From: Dyella_A sp049445995
GTDB taxonomy: Bacteria; Pseudomonadota; Gammaproteobacteria; Xanthomonadales; Rhodanobacteraceae
Direction: 5' to 3'
Length of the DNA stretch: 64,000 bases
Assembly: GCF_049445995.1 (NCBI RefSeq)
Contig: NZ_JBMSDZ010000001.1
Span: 124,001-188,000, forward strand
Each line of letters opens with the position of its first letter. Position 1 is the first letter of the stretch. Shown here in pieces: positions 54,360 to 62,514 of this stretch. The translations under genes were made by a program, and so were the position numbers. Below the pieces are notes generated by a model, which did not search any database, was not told the DNA's origin, and saw only the letters and a program-made list of their open reading frames with translations.

Positions 54360-56432
54360 ATGTTCGAAGGACTGCGTTTCACCCACTGGAAGACCGGCCT
54401 GGACAATGCCGGCATCGTCACCCTCACCCTCGATCGCGCCGGCAGCAGCGTCAACGCGATCTCGCGGGCCGTGCTCGACGAGCTCGAACGGATCGTCGAA
54501 CGCCTGGCGATCGAAAGGCCCCTCGGTGTGATCATCCATTCGGCCAAGCCCGCCGGCTTTGCGGTGGGTGCCGACATCAAGGAATTCGTGACCTACGCCG
54601 CGCAGGGCAGCGTGCGCGAGAACATCGAGCACGGGCAGCGGGTGTTCGAACAACTGGCACGACTGCCCTGCCCCACGGTGGCCGCCGTGCACGGCGCCTG
54701 CCTGGGTGGCGGCACCGAGCTGATCCTGGCCTGCCGCCAGCGTATCGCCGCGGACGGCGAGAGCACCCGCATCGCCCTGCCCGAGGTGATGCTCGGCATC
54801 CATCCCGGCTGGGGCGGCACGGCGCGCCTGCCGCGCCTGATCGGCGCCACCGATGCGCTGCCGCTGATGCTCACCGGCCGCACGCTGTCGGCGCGGCGCG
54901 CCCTGGCGCTCGGCGTGATCGACCGCACCGCGCCGCCGGCCGAACTGCTGGCCGAGGCGCGCGCGCTGTTGCGCCGCCCGCATGCGCGTCCGTTCGCCCT
55001 GCGCGCCAGGGCCTGGGCCACCAATCTGTGGCCGGTGCGCCAGGTGCTGGCGCCGATGGTGGTCAGGCAGACCGCCGCCAAGGTGCGCAAGGAGCACTAC
55101 CCCGCACCGTTCGCCATGATCGAGGTGTGGCGCCGCGGCGGCAGTTCGATCCAGCAGCGCCTGGCGCTGGAGGCCCGCTCGGTCGCCAGGCTCGCGGACA
55201 CGCCGACCGCACACAACCTGATCCGCATCTTCTTCCTGCAGGAACGCCTGAAGAACCAGGGCGCCGGCGTGCAGCACGGCATCGGGCACGTCCACGTCGT
55301 CGGTGCCGGCGTGATGGGGGGCGACATCGCCGCCTGGTGTGCGCTCAAGGGCATGCAGGTGACGCTGCAGGATCGCGAGATGAAGTTCATCCAGCCGGCG
55401 CTGGACCGCGCACGCCGGCTGTACGAGAAGAAGCTCAAGTCCACCGACAAGGTGGAGGCGGCGATGAAGCGCCTGCGCGCCGACGTCGAGGGCAAGGGCA
55501 TCGCCGAGGCGGATCTGGCGATCGAGGCGATCTACGAGAACGCCGAGGCGAAGAAGGCGCTGTACACCGCGATCGAGCCGCAGTTCCAGGCTGACGGGAT
55601 ACTCGCCAGCAACACCTCGAGCATTCCGCTGGCCGAACTCGGCGCCGGCCTGGTGCGGCCGCAGCGCTTCCTCGGCCTGCACTTCTTCAATCCGGTGGCG
55701 CAGATGCCGCTGGTCGAGGTGGTGCGCCACGCCGGGCTCGATGAAACCGTCGAGAAGCGGGCGCTCGCCTTCTGCAAGGCGCTGGGCAAGCTGCCGATCG
55801 CCGTGAAAGGCACGCCGGGCTTCCTGGTCAATCGCATCCTCATGCCCTACCTGCTTGAAGCCCTGCGTCTTTACAGCGAGGGCGTGCCCGGTCCGGTGCT
55901 GGACCGCGAGGCGAAGAAATTCGGCATGCCGATGGGACCGATCGAGCTGGCCGACACGGTAGGCCTGGACGTCTGCGCCTCGGTCGGCAAGGAGCTGGCG
56001 CCGTTCCTGGGGCTGGAGCTGCCGCCGGGCATCGAGGAAAAACTCGATGCCGGCAAGCGCGGCAAGAAGGACGGCCAGGGGCTGTATGTCTGGCAGGACG
56101 GCAAGCCGGTCAAGCCGGAGGTGGACCCCGACTACATCCCGCCCGCCGATCTGTCCGAGCGCATGATCCTCGCCATGATCAACGAGGCCGTGGCCTGCCT
56201 GGCCGACGGCGTGGTGGACGATGCCGACCTGCTGGACGCCGGGGTGATCTTCGGCACCGGTTTCGCACCGTTCCGCGGCGGCCCGATCGCCTACGCGCGC
56301 AGCGAAGGGGCGGAAGTGGTCAAGGGTCGACTGGAAAGACTCGCCCGCCAGCACGGCGAGCGATTCGCGCCCAAGTCGGGCTGGGACCTGCCCGCCCTGC
56401 GCGAGGCGCCACCGCAGCCCGCCAGCGCCTGA
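54360..56432 (+). CDS. 3-hydroxyacyl-CoA dehydrogenase/enoyl-CoA hydratase (FadB/FadJ-like)
   Basis: A 690-residue bifunctional beta-oxidation enzyme. N-terminal crotonase domain (GFAVGADIKEFV, VHGACLGGGTELILAC with the oxyanion-hole Gly, PEVMLGIHPGWGGTARLPRLIG). Dehydrogenase domain from about 310 (NAD motif VVGAGVMGGDIAAWCA, catalytic His in LGLHFFNPVAQMPLVEVV, Asn in TPGFLVNRILMPYL). The partner thiolase is not adjacent. The start at 54360 (MFEGLRF) fits the family; an ATG 33 bp upstream lacks a ribosome site. Length is close to FadJ. Confidence 0.9.
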   Translation: MFEGLRFTHWKTGLDNAGIVTLTLDRAGSSVNAISRAVLDELERIVERLAIERPLGVIIHSAKPAGFAVGADIKEFVTYAAQGSVRENIEHGQRVFEQLARLPCPTVAAVHGACLGGGTELILACRQRIAADGESTRIALPEVMLGIHPGWGGTARLPRLIGATDALPLMLTGRTLSARRALALGVIDRTAPPAELLAEARALLRRPHARPFALRARAWATNLWPVRQVLAPMVVRQTAAKVRKEHYPAPFAMIEVWRRGGSSIQQRLALEARSVARLADTPTAHNLIRIFFLQERLKNQGAGVQHGIGHVHVVGAGVMGGDIAAWCALKGMQVTLQDREMKFIQPALDRARRLYEKKLKSTDKVEAAMKRLRADVEGKGIAEADLAIEAIYENAEAKKALYTAIEPQFQADGILASNTSSIPLAELGAGLVRPQRFLGLHFFNPVAQMPLVEVVRHAGLDETVEKRALAFCKALGKLPIAVKGTPGFLVNRILMPYLLEALRLYSEGVPGPVLDREAKKFGMPMGPIELADTVGLDVCASVGKELAPFLGLELPPGIEEKLDAGKRGKKDGQGLYVWQDGKPVKPEVDPDYIPPADLSERMILAMINEAVACLADGVVDDADLLDAGVIFGTGFAPFRGGPIAYARSEGAEVVKGRLERLARQHGERFAPKSGWDLPALREAPPQPASA

Positions 56433-56437
56433 ATCAT

Positions 56438-56468
56438 CCCGCCGCCCGGCCCTGATCGGGGCGGCGGG
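56438..56468. other. Bidirectional GC-rich hairpin between convergent genes
   Basis: 10-bp perfect stem (CCCGCCGCCC, arms 56438-56447 and 56459-56468), 11-nt loop, filling the 36 bp between the convergent fadB-like and DUF2058 genes. It could slow transcription from both sides, but no T-run is present. Confidence 0.5.
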
Positions 56469-57095
56469 TTACCAGATCAGATCGGCGGGCACCCCGTCAT
56501 CGGCTTCGCCCGCCTCGCCCGGCGACACCAGCAGCGCGACCACGCCCGCATCGATCGCCCTGACCTGCTCGGCCAGTTCGCGGGTCACCAGCACGTAGTG
56601 ACCGGCGAGCTGGATCACGCCCAGCTCGCCGGCATTGAGCGCCACCAGCTGCGCGGCGTCGACATAGATCCGGCGGATCTTGCCGCCGTACTCGAAGTGC
56701 CGCGCCTGGTCGGCATCGACTTTGTTGAGTGCCCGGCCTTCCAGCAGCTGCTGCACCTGGGCCTTGCGCTCGCGCTTGATGCGCGCCTGCTCGGCCGCTT
56801 CCTGCTCGGCCCGCTTGCGCTCGGCCGCCTCGACCTGGGCGCGCATGGCGTAAGCGCGTGCCAGGTCGATCTCCGCCTGGTCGCGCGGCCGGTCATTCGA
56901 AGGCGCATGTGGACGGCCGGACGGACGAGGGTCTGGACGACCGCCCGCACGATCGCCCGGCTTGCCGCCCTTGCCGCCCGGCTTGCCCGCGCCCGAGCTT
57001 GCCGTCTTGCCGTGCGTCTGCGGCGGGCGCGGTTCGTCCCGCACCTGTTTGACGATGCCGCTCTTCAGCAGCTGGTCGCGCAAGGAATCGCCCAT
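56469..57095 (-). CDS. DUF2058 family protein (YaiL-like)
   Basis: A 208-residue nucleoprotein-like protein of unknown function. The N-terminus has the family signature MGDSLRDQLLKSGIVKQV, then a Gly/Pro/Arg-rich disordered stretch (about 25-70), a charged helix (RAQVEAAERKRAEQEAAEQARIKRE) and a C-terminal domain (DQARHFEYGGKIRRIYVDAAQLVALNAGELGVIQLAGHYVLVTREL). This matches DUF2058/YaiL. The C-terminus is acidic. Downstream of slyX, 25 bp apart. Confidence 0.88.
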   Translation of the reverse strand: MGDSLRDQLLKSGIVKQVRDEPRPPQTHGKTASSGAGKPGGKGGKPGDRAGGRPDPRPSGRPHAPSNDRPRDQAEIDLARAYAMRAQVEAAERKRAEQEAAEQARIKRERKAQVQQLLEGRALNKVDADQARHFEYGGKIRRIYVDAAQLVALNAGELGVIQLAGHYVLVTRELAEQVRAIDAGVVALLVSPGEAGEADDGVPADLIW

Positions 57096-57120
57096 GCCCT
57101 CGATCCGTCTCCGTGCCGTG

Positions 57121-57345
57121 TCAGTAATGGGGCGGCGGCGGCTCGTCGCGCGCGTCGCCGGACGCGCCGATCCGCACCGACGCCAGTTCGTTGCGCAGGT
57201 CGCGCACGATGCGCTCCAGCGCCGCGATGCGCATGGCCTGCTCGGCATCGGCCGCACCGAGCGCATGCACGGTATCGTCGATGAAGGTGAGGCGCACCTC
57301 CAGCTCGGTCAGACGCTGCTCCAGGTCGGGACGCGGGTCGGCCAC
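57121..57345 (-). CDS. slyX: SlyX family protein
   Basis: A 74-residue coiled-coil protein: ADPRPDLEQRLTELEVRLTF, then DDTVHALGAADAEQAMRIAALERIVRDLRNELAS, ending in EPPPPHY, which is the typical SlyX tail. The function of SlyX is not defined. The start is GTG at 57345, 2 bp after the ugd stop, so it is probably co-translated with ugd. Confidence 0.85.
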   Translation of the reverse strand: MADPRPDLEQRLTELEVRLTFIDDTVHALGAADAEQAMRIAALERIVRDLRNELASVRIGASGDARDEPPPPHY

Positions 57346-57347
57346 GG

Positions 57348-58688
57348 TCAGCTCCGCGCGAGGCTGCGGCCGCGGCCGATGCCGTAGTACGCCAGGCCCG
57401 CCTCCTCCACCGCGGCCGGGTCGTACAGGTTGCGGCCGTCGAAGATCACCGGCGTCGCCAGCGCGCCGCGGATGCGGGCGAAATCGGGGCTGCGGAACGC
57501 CTTCCACTCGGTCACGATGGCCAGCGCGTGCGCGCCGTCGAGTGCATCGTAGGCATGCTCGCACAGCACCAGATCGGCGCGCTGGCCATAGATTCGGCGG
57601 GCTTCCCCGGCCGCCTCCGGATCGAAGGCACGCACGCGGGCGCCAGCCGCCCACAGCATGTCCATCAGGCGCCGGCTGGACGCCTCGCGCATGTCGTCGG
57701 TGTTCGGCTTGAACGCCAGTCCCCACACGGCGACGGTCTTGCCGGCGAGCTCGCCGCCGAAGTGGCGCTGGATCAGCTCGAACAGCTTGGCCTTCTGTTC
57801 GTGGTTGACCTGCTCGACCGCACCCAGCAGTCGGGCCTCGTATCCGTGCGAACGGGCCGTACGCTCAAGCGCCTGCACGTCCTTGGGAAAGCACGAACCG
57901 CCGTAACCGGCGCCCGGATAGATGAAGTGATAGCCGATGCGTGGATCCGAGCCGATGCCCTGGCGCACCAGCTCCACGTCGGCGCCGACCCGCTCGGCGA
58001 TGTTGGCGATCTCGTTCATGAAGCTGATCTTGGTTGCCAGCATCGCGTTGGCGGCGTACTTGGTCAGCTCGGCCGAGCGCACGTCCATCTGCACGGTGCG
58101 GTCGTGGTTGCGGTTGAACGGGGCGTACAGCTTGCGCATGGCCGCGATGGCGCGCGGGCTGTCGCTGCCGATCACGATGCGGTCGGGGCGCAGGCAGTCC
58201 TCGACCGCATCGCCTTCCTTGAGGAATTCGGGGTTGGAGACCACATCGAAATCGACCGTCGCACCGCGTGCGGCCAGCTCGTCGGCGATCGCCTGGCGCA
58301 CCCGGTCGGCCGTTCCCACCGGCACGGTGGACTTGTTGACCACCACCGCGTAACGGTCCAGTTGTCGCCCGATGGTGCGCGCCACCGCCAGCACGTACTG
58401 CAGGTCGGCGCTGCCATCCTCGTCGGGCGGCGTGCCCACCGCGATGAAAATGAGGTCGCCGTGGACGATCGCCGGGGCCGCATCGGTGGTGAAGGCGAGG
58501 CGGCCCTGGGCGAAGTTCTCTTTCACCAGCGGCTCGAGGCCCGGTTCGTAGATGGGAATATCGCCCTGCTTGAGACGCCCCACCTTGCCAGCGTCGATGT
58601 CGACGCAAACCACGTGGTTGCCCATTTCCGCCAGGCAGGCACCGGTGACGAGGCCCACATAGCCGGTGCCGAAGATGGTGACTTTCAT
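57348..58688 (-). CDS. ugd: UDP-glucose 6-dehydrogenase
   Basis: Makes UDP-glucuronate from UDP-glucose in two NAD-dependent steps. The 446-residue product has the N-terminal NAD motif GTGYVG (7-12), the catalytic Cys 266 in GYGGSCFPKD, the conserved Lys in ELTKYAANAMLATKISFMNE, and the second Rossmann part (VAVWGLAFKPNTDDMREAS). The precursor is used for exopolysaccharide and lipid A modification in other bacteria. No polysaccharide genes are nearby. Confidence 0.95.
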   Translation of the reverse strand: MKVTIFGTGYVGLVTGACLAEMGNHVVCVDIDAGKVGRLKQGDIPIYEPGLEPLVKENFAQGRLAFTTDAAPAIVHGDLIFIAVGTPPDEDGSADLQYVLAVARTIGRQLDRYAVVVNKSTVPVGTADRVRQAIADELAARGATVDFDVVSNPEFLKEGDAVEDCLRPDRIVIGSDSPRAIAAMRKLYAPFNRNHDRTVQMDVRSAELTKYAANAMLATKISFMNEIANIAERVGADVELVRQGIGSDPRIGYHFIYPGAGYGGSCFPKDVQALERTARSHGYEARLLGAVEQVNHEQKAKLFELIQRHFGGELAGKTVAVWGLAFKPNTDDMREASSRRLMDMLWAAGARVRAFDPEAAGEARRIYGQRADLVLCEHAYDALDGAHALAIVTEWKAFRSPDFARIRGALATPVIFDGRNLYDPAAVEEAGLAYYGIGRGRSLARS

Positions 58689-58756
58689 CGCTGCCCGATT
58701 CCCTGTGCAATCAAAAGCCGAATTCTAACAGGCAGCATTCGTCGGGAACCCCAAGC

Positions 58757-58786
58757 AAAAGGGCGCGAATCGCTTCGCGCCCTTTT
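58757..58786 (-). terminator. Terminator of the FKBP gene
   Basis: 13-bp perfect stem (AAAAGGGCGCGAA/TTCGCGCCCTTTT) with a 4-nt loop, 31 bp past the FKBP stop (58817). The A/T ends of the stem give T-runs in both directions, so it may stop transcription from either side. Confidence 0.85.
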
Positions 58787-58816
58787 CCGGTTCAGCGATG
58801 GTCGTCGCCGAGGCGA

Positions 58817-59587
58817 TCAGCCGCCCTGACCGGGTGCGCCCTGGCCGGCCGGAGTCGGGCCGGTCTTTTCGAGCGTCACGTCGAAGATCAGCGTCTCGTT
58901 CGGCGGGAAGCCGTTGCCCGGCTTCGCGCCGTAGGCAAGGCTCGACGGGATGAACAGCTTGTAGTGCGCGCCGGTCTGCATGAGCATCAGACCTTCGCGG
59001 AAGCCCGGAATCACGCCAGCCAGCGGAATCGGTACCGAGGTGCCGGTCTTGGGTTCCGGGTGATCCGCCGAGGCGTCGAACTTCTCGCCGTTGACGAAGG
59101 TGCCGGTGTAGGTGATCTGCACCGTGTCGTTCGGACCCGGGCGCGGGCCGCTGCCGGCCGAGATCACCTGATACTGCAGGCCCGAGGCCGTGGTCTTCAC
59201 GCCGGGGGCCGTCTTGTTCTTGGCCAGGAAGGCCTTGCCCGCGGCTTCGTTCTGCGCGGCGACCTTCTCGTACTCGGCCTTCGCCTTGGCCTGCAGGTTG
59301 GTGATGAACGCCTGCTTGACCTGCTTGTACTCCGCTTCGCTCATCGTCGGCTTCTGGCCCGACAGCGCCGACTGCACGGCGCGTGCCACGGTCGCCGGAT
59401 CCACCTCGTTGCGCACCAGTGGCGGCAGCGAGCTGGCCAGGTCCCAACCGACCACGTAGCTGGCCTTGGTCTTGTCGACCGTGCCTGCAGCCGAGGACTT
59501 GGCAGCCTGCGCATGTGCGCCGGCGGTCATGCCCAGCGCCACGGCCAGAACGGCCGTCGTGAGCGTGGGACGCAGAAAATGCTTCAT
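58817..59587 (-). CDS. Periplasmic FKBP-type peptidyl-prolyl isomerase (FkpA/Mip-like)
   Basis: A 256-residue prolyl isomerase and chaperone. Signal peptide at 1-26 (cleavage after GAHA). N-terminal dimerisation helices follow (YVVGWDLASSLPP, then MSEAEYKQVKQAFITNLQAKAKAEYEKVAAQNEAAGKAFLAKN). The FKBP domain runs from about 130: VQITYTGTFVNGEKFDAS, VIPGFREGLMLMQTGAHYKLFIPSSLAYG and LIFDVTLEK. A Gly/Pro/Gln tail closes it. Length and order match Mip/FkpA. Confidence 0.93.
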   Translation of the reverse strand: MKHFLRPTLTTAVLAVALGMTAGAHAQAAKSSAAGTVDKTKASYVVGWDLASSLPPLVRNEVDPATVARAVQSALSGQKPTMSEAEYKQVKQAFITNLQAKAKAEYEKVAAQNEAAGKAFLAKNKTAPGVKTTASGLQYQVISAGSGPRPGPNDTVQITYTGTFVNGEKFDASADHPEPKTGTSVPIPLAGVIPGFREGLMLMQTGAHYKLFIPSSLAYGAKPGNGFPPNETLIFDVTLEKTGPTPAGQGAPGQGG

Positions 59588-59752
59588 TCGAGACTCCCTC
59601 ATGTGGAATGTGCCGGCGTGGCCGGACAAGCCTCCGCAGCGGAGGCTGGCCGGGCATTGTGCGACCGCTGCCAACGCTTGGCAACGAGCCCGGGTTGCGA
59701 CCGTCCGGGATGTGAAAGGTTCCCGCCGGAACCCTCCCCCCACGCAATGCCC

Positions 59753-61495
59753 TTACTGCTTGGCAATCGTGTCGCGCAGGGCCGCCTGCAGGCGCGCATG
59801 CACCCGCACCAGTCCCCGCCACAGCACCACGGCGACCAGCACTCCCGCCGCCGCCAGCGACAGGGCCACTCCGCGCGGCGGAAGAATGGTCGATCCCAGC
59901 GCGCCCACCAGCACGGCCAGCGCAAACAGTGTCGCCAACGGGATCAGCCTGGCCAGCACGCCGCGGATGGTGTGCGTGTAGGCACCGGCGTAACTCTCGC
60001 GGATGCCCAGCTCGGCCAGCAGCATGCCCAGGGCCTCGGCCTTGCGGTACACCGCGATCAGCAGCGGCAGCGACAGGAACAGCGCCGCCGCCCAGATCAC
60101 GGTGTGCCGCGCATCGCGCGTCAGGCCAAGCATCGAGAACCACGTCCAGTTGTGCGCATTGAGGTAGGCGCCGATCACGAACAGCGTCACCACCAGCATC
60201 ACGTTGATCGCGATGTGCGTGAGCAGGCGCCGCAGCATCGCCGCGATCGCCGCGTTCTCGTTGACCGGACGCAGATTTTCCAGCCAGCCGCTGTAGCTGG
60301 TCACCAGCAAGCGTACCGGCGAGGGGGCGATGCGCCGCATGCCGTTGACGAGACCATCGGCCGAACGCACGAGATAAGGCGAGAGCGCCATGCACAGCAC
60401 CGACACGGCCACCGCCACCGGATAGATGAAATCGCTTACCGCGCCGAGCGAGAGACCCAGCGTGGCGATCACGAACGAGAACTCGCCGATCTGCGCCATG
60501 CTCATGCCGGCACGCACGGCGGTGCGCGGATCGTGGCCGATCGCGAACATGCCGAGGCTGCAGATCACCGTCTTGCCGATCATCACCACGGCGGCGATCG
60601 CCAGCGCGGGCACCGCGTACTGCAGCAGCATGGCAGGGTCGATCTTCAGGCCGATCGCCACGAAGAACAGCGCTGCGAACATGTCCCTGAGCGGCTCGAT
60701 CAGCTGCATCACCTTTTCCGAGCTGCGCGCTTCGGCCACCACGGCCCCGACCAGGAACGCGCCCAGCGCCACGCTGAAGCCCATCCAGGCGGCCAGCAGG
60801 CTGGCGCCGAAACACAGTCCCAGGGTGCTGACCAGCAGCATCTCGTCCCGCCCGAACCCGGCCACGTAGTCGACCAGCCGCGGCACCAGCAGCAGGCCGA
60901 CGATCATCCCGGCCACCACGAACAGACCCAGGTGACCGATCAACGTGAAGGCCGTGGACGCCTCGACCGAGCCGCCGATCGCCACGGCCGTCAGCAGCGT
61001 GAGGATGACGATGGTGAGCATGTCCTCGGCCACCAGCAGGCCGACCACCAGTCTGGCAAACGGCAGCGCGCGCAGGCCGCTCTCGGACAGGGTACGCGTG
61101 GCCACCATGGTGGAGGACAGCGCCATGATGCCACCGAGGAACAGCGCATCCCGGCCGGTCCAGCCAAACGCCTCGCCCAGGCCATAGCCGATCCACAGCA
61201 TCACTCCCACTTCGGCCACCGCCACGACGAGTACTCCGATCCCGACCTCGCGCAGCTTGCGGATGCTGAACTCCAGGCCCAGCGTGAACATCAGCAGCAC
61301 CACGCCGAGGTTGGAGATGTCGTTGATGGCGCGCGGATCGGCCACCAGCACGCCCGGTGTATGCGGGCCGATCAGCACGCCGGCGAGAATGTAGCCGAGC
61401 AGCACCGGCTGACGCAGACGATGGAACAGGATGGTCGTGGCGCCGGCCACGATCATCACGATCGCGAGGTCGCGGATGAAGCCGATCTCGTGCAT
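59753..61495 (-). CDS. Kef-type (CPA2) cation/proton antiporter without RCK domain
   Basis: A 580-residue inner-membrane protein. Residues 1-390 form a CPA2 antiporter core of about 12 helices (FHRLRQPVLLGYILAGVLIGPHTPG, LLMFTLGLEFS, the substrate-site region VVGLLVAEDMLTIVILT with Asp). Usual Kef proteins end with a cytoplasmic TrkA-N/RCK domain. Here residues 390-560 instead carry four or five further hydrophobic segments (ITHIAINVMLVVTLFVIGAYL, TVIWAAALFLSLPLLIAVYR, LIPLATLFALAVLVGALGSTIL, LSLAAAGVLVAVVLWRGLVR). The transported ion and gating are unknown. Start ATG at 61495. Confidence 0.85.
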   Translation of the reverse strand: MHEIGFIRDLAIVMIVAGATTILFHRLRQPVLLGYILAGVLIGPHTPGVLVADPRAINDISNLGVVLLMFTLGLEFSIRKLREVGIGVLVVAVAEVGVMLWIGYGLGEAFGWTGRDALFLGGIMALSSTMVATRTLSESGLRALPFARLVVGLLVAEDMLTIVILTLLTAVAIGGSVEASTAFTLIGHLGLFVVAGMIVGLLLVPRLVDYVAGFGRDEMLLVSTLGLCFGASLLAAWMGFSVALGAFLVGAVVAEARSSEKVMQLIEPLRDMFAALFFVAIGLKIDPAMLLQYAVPALAIAAVVMIGKTVICSLGMFAIGHDPRTAVRAGMSMAQIGEFSFVIATLGLSLGAVSDFIYPVAVAVSVLCMALSPYLVRSADGLVNGMRRIAPSPVRLLVTSYSGWLENLRPVNENAAIAAMLRRLLTHIAINVMLVVTLFVIGAYLNAHNWTWFSMLGLTRDARHTVIWAAALFLSLPLLIAVYRKAEALGMLLAELGIRESYAGAYTHTIRGVLARLIPLATLFALAVLVGALGSTILPPRGVALSLAAAGVLVAVVLWRGLVRVHARLQAALRDTIAKQ

Positions 61496-61602
61496 GCGTC
61501 CTCCCGATGGCGAATGCGGCAAGCTTACCCGCAGCCGCGCATGCGCCACCGCGCGCCGCGCTGAACCGGGCACACCGTCATCAAAATATTTGCAGAAAAT
61601 GC

Positions 61603-61631
61603 TTGACGGAATCGCGACCCCTGCCTATTCT
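61603..61631 (+). promoter_or_regulatory. Promoter of the tRNA-Ala/Glu/Asp operon
   Basis: TTGACG (61603-61608) and TATTCT (61626-61631) with exactly 17 bp between them. The start site would be near 61638, and the region after the -10 is GC-rich (TCGGGC), like the discriminators of stringently controlled stable-RNA promoters. An A-rich stretch just upstream (61580-61600) may act as an UP element. Confidence 0.75.
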
Positions 61632-61648
61632 TTCGGGCTTCCAGCGGC

Positions 61649-61724
61649 GGGGCCATAGCTCAGCTGGGAGAGCGCCTGCATGGCATGCAGGAGGTCGGCG
61701 GTTCGATCCCGCCTGGCTCCACCA
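61649..61724 (+). tRNA. tRNA-Ala (anticodon GGC)
   Basis: Cloverleaf of 76 nt with encoded CCA. Acceptor GGGGCCA/TGGCTCC (one G-U pair), D arm GCTC/GAGC, anticodon arm CCTGC-ATGGCAT-GCAGG with anticodon GGC (61682-61684), T arm GGCGG-TTCGATC-CCGCC. Confidence 0.97.
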
Positions 61725-61733
61725 ACTTGATTC

Positions 61734-61809
61734 GTCCCCATCGTCTAGAGGCCTAGGACATCACCCTTTCACGGTGGCGACCGGGGTTCGAATCCCCGTG
61801 GGGACGCCA
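61734..61809 (+). tRNA. tRNA-Glu (anticodon TTC)
   Basis: Cloverleaf of 76 nt with encoded CCA. Acceptor GTCCCCA/TGGGGAC, anticodon loop CTTTCAC with anticodon TTC, T arm CGGGG-TTCGAAT-CCCCG. It follows tRNA-Ala by 9 nt. Confidence 0.97.
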
Positions 61810-61847
61810 AGCTGGAAACCCAAAATTCGCCGCCGGCGGACGACGTC

Positions 61848-61879
61848 GAAGCTGGAAGCAAATGAAGCTGGAAGCAAAT
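61848..61879. repeat. 16-bp tandem duplication between tRNA-Glu and tRNA-Asp
   Basis: GAAGCTGGAAGCAAAT occurs twice in direct tandem in the 72-bp spacer. It would lie in the primary tRNA transcript, just before the tRNA-Asp 5' end. Confidence 0.9.
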
Positions 61880-61881
61880 GT

Positions 61882-61958
61882 GGAGCGGTAGTTCAGCTGG
61901 TTAGAATGCTGGCCTGTCACGCCGGAGGTCGCGGGTTCGAGTCCCGTCCGCTCCGCCA
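61882..61958 (+). tRNA. tRNA-Asp (anticodon GTC)
   Basis: Cloverleaf of 77 nt with encoded CCA. Acceptor GGAGCGG/CCGCTCC, anticodon loop CTGTCAC with anticodon GTC, T arm GCGGG-TTCGAGT-CCCGT (last pair G-T). Last tRNA of the operon. Confidence 0.97.
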
Positions 61959-61967
61959 CTAACGGAA

Positions 61968-61990
61968 AGCCCGCCTCGAGCGGGTTTTTT
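61968..61990 (+). terminator. Rho-independent terminator of the tRNA operon
   Basis: CCCGC/GCGGG stem (61970-61974, 61980-61984) with a 5-nt loop, A residues before and six T residues after (61985-61990). It lies 10 bp after tRNA-Asp. Confidence 0.9.
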
Positions 61991-62025
61991 GTTGCCTGCC
62001 GTCCGGCCAGGTCACCCCACCCCGA

Positions 62026-62493
62026 TTACCGTGGCCGATCGCGCCCGAGCGTGCCGATCGAGTGCCCCTGTTCGGCCAGGTATTCCAGCCAGCGGGTCAG
62101 GAAGCCGTTCATGCGAAGCCGGTGCTGCAGCACCGTGTGGGCCGGCGGAAACGGCCCCAGCACCTGCCACAGGTGGCGCCCTGGATGGCAGTGCAGCGCC
62201 TCCGCCACGTGGGCATCGGTATACACGCGCAACTGCGCCGAGGGCGTGCGCAGGCCGGTCTGCTCGTCGAGCAGGTCGTAAGTCAGTTCGAGTTCGAGCG
62301 TGTACGGGTGGCGCTCCTGCACCTGCAGATGCACGTCCAGCCCGTCGTCCACGCTGGAGACGTAGCGGCCCGGCGACAGCGCCTGCGGCGCGAACAGTCG
62401 CACCAGCCGATGATAGTTCTCGGCATACAGCCCCATCAGGAACTCGAAGCGTCCCGGCAGCAGGGCGGTGCGGCGATCCAGTACGGCACTCAT
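62026..62493 (-). CDS. DUF1249 family protein (YqiB-like)
   Basis: A 155-residue cytoplasmic protein with the DUF1249 pattern: FEFLMGLYAENYHRLVRLF near 16-34, HLQVQERHPYTLELELTYD, LRVYTDAHVAEALHC, and NGFLTRWLEYLAEQGHS near the C-terminus. Function unknown. It is followed by the convergent tRNA operon and preceded on the same strand by ppsR, 21 bp away. Confidence 0.9.
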   Translation of the reverse strand: MSAVLDRRTALLPGRFEFLMGLYAENYHRLVRLFAPQALSPGRYVSSVDDGLDVHLQVQERHPYTLELELTYDLLDEQTGLRTPSAQLRVYTDAHVAEALHCHPGRHLWQVLGPFPPAHTVLQHRLRMNGFLTRWLEYLAEQGHSIGTLGRDRPR

Positions 62494-62514
62494 GCGGTCA
62501 AGCGACTCCGATGA

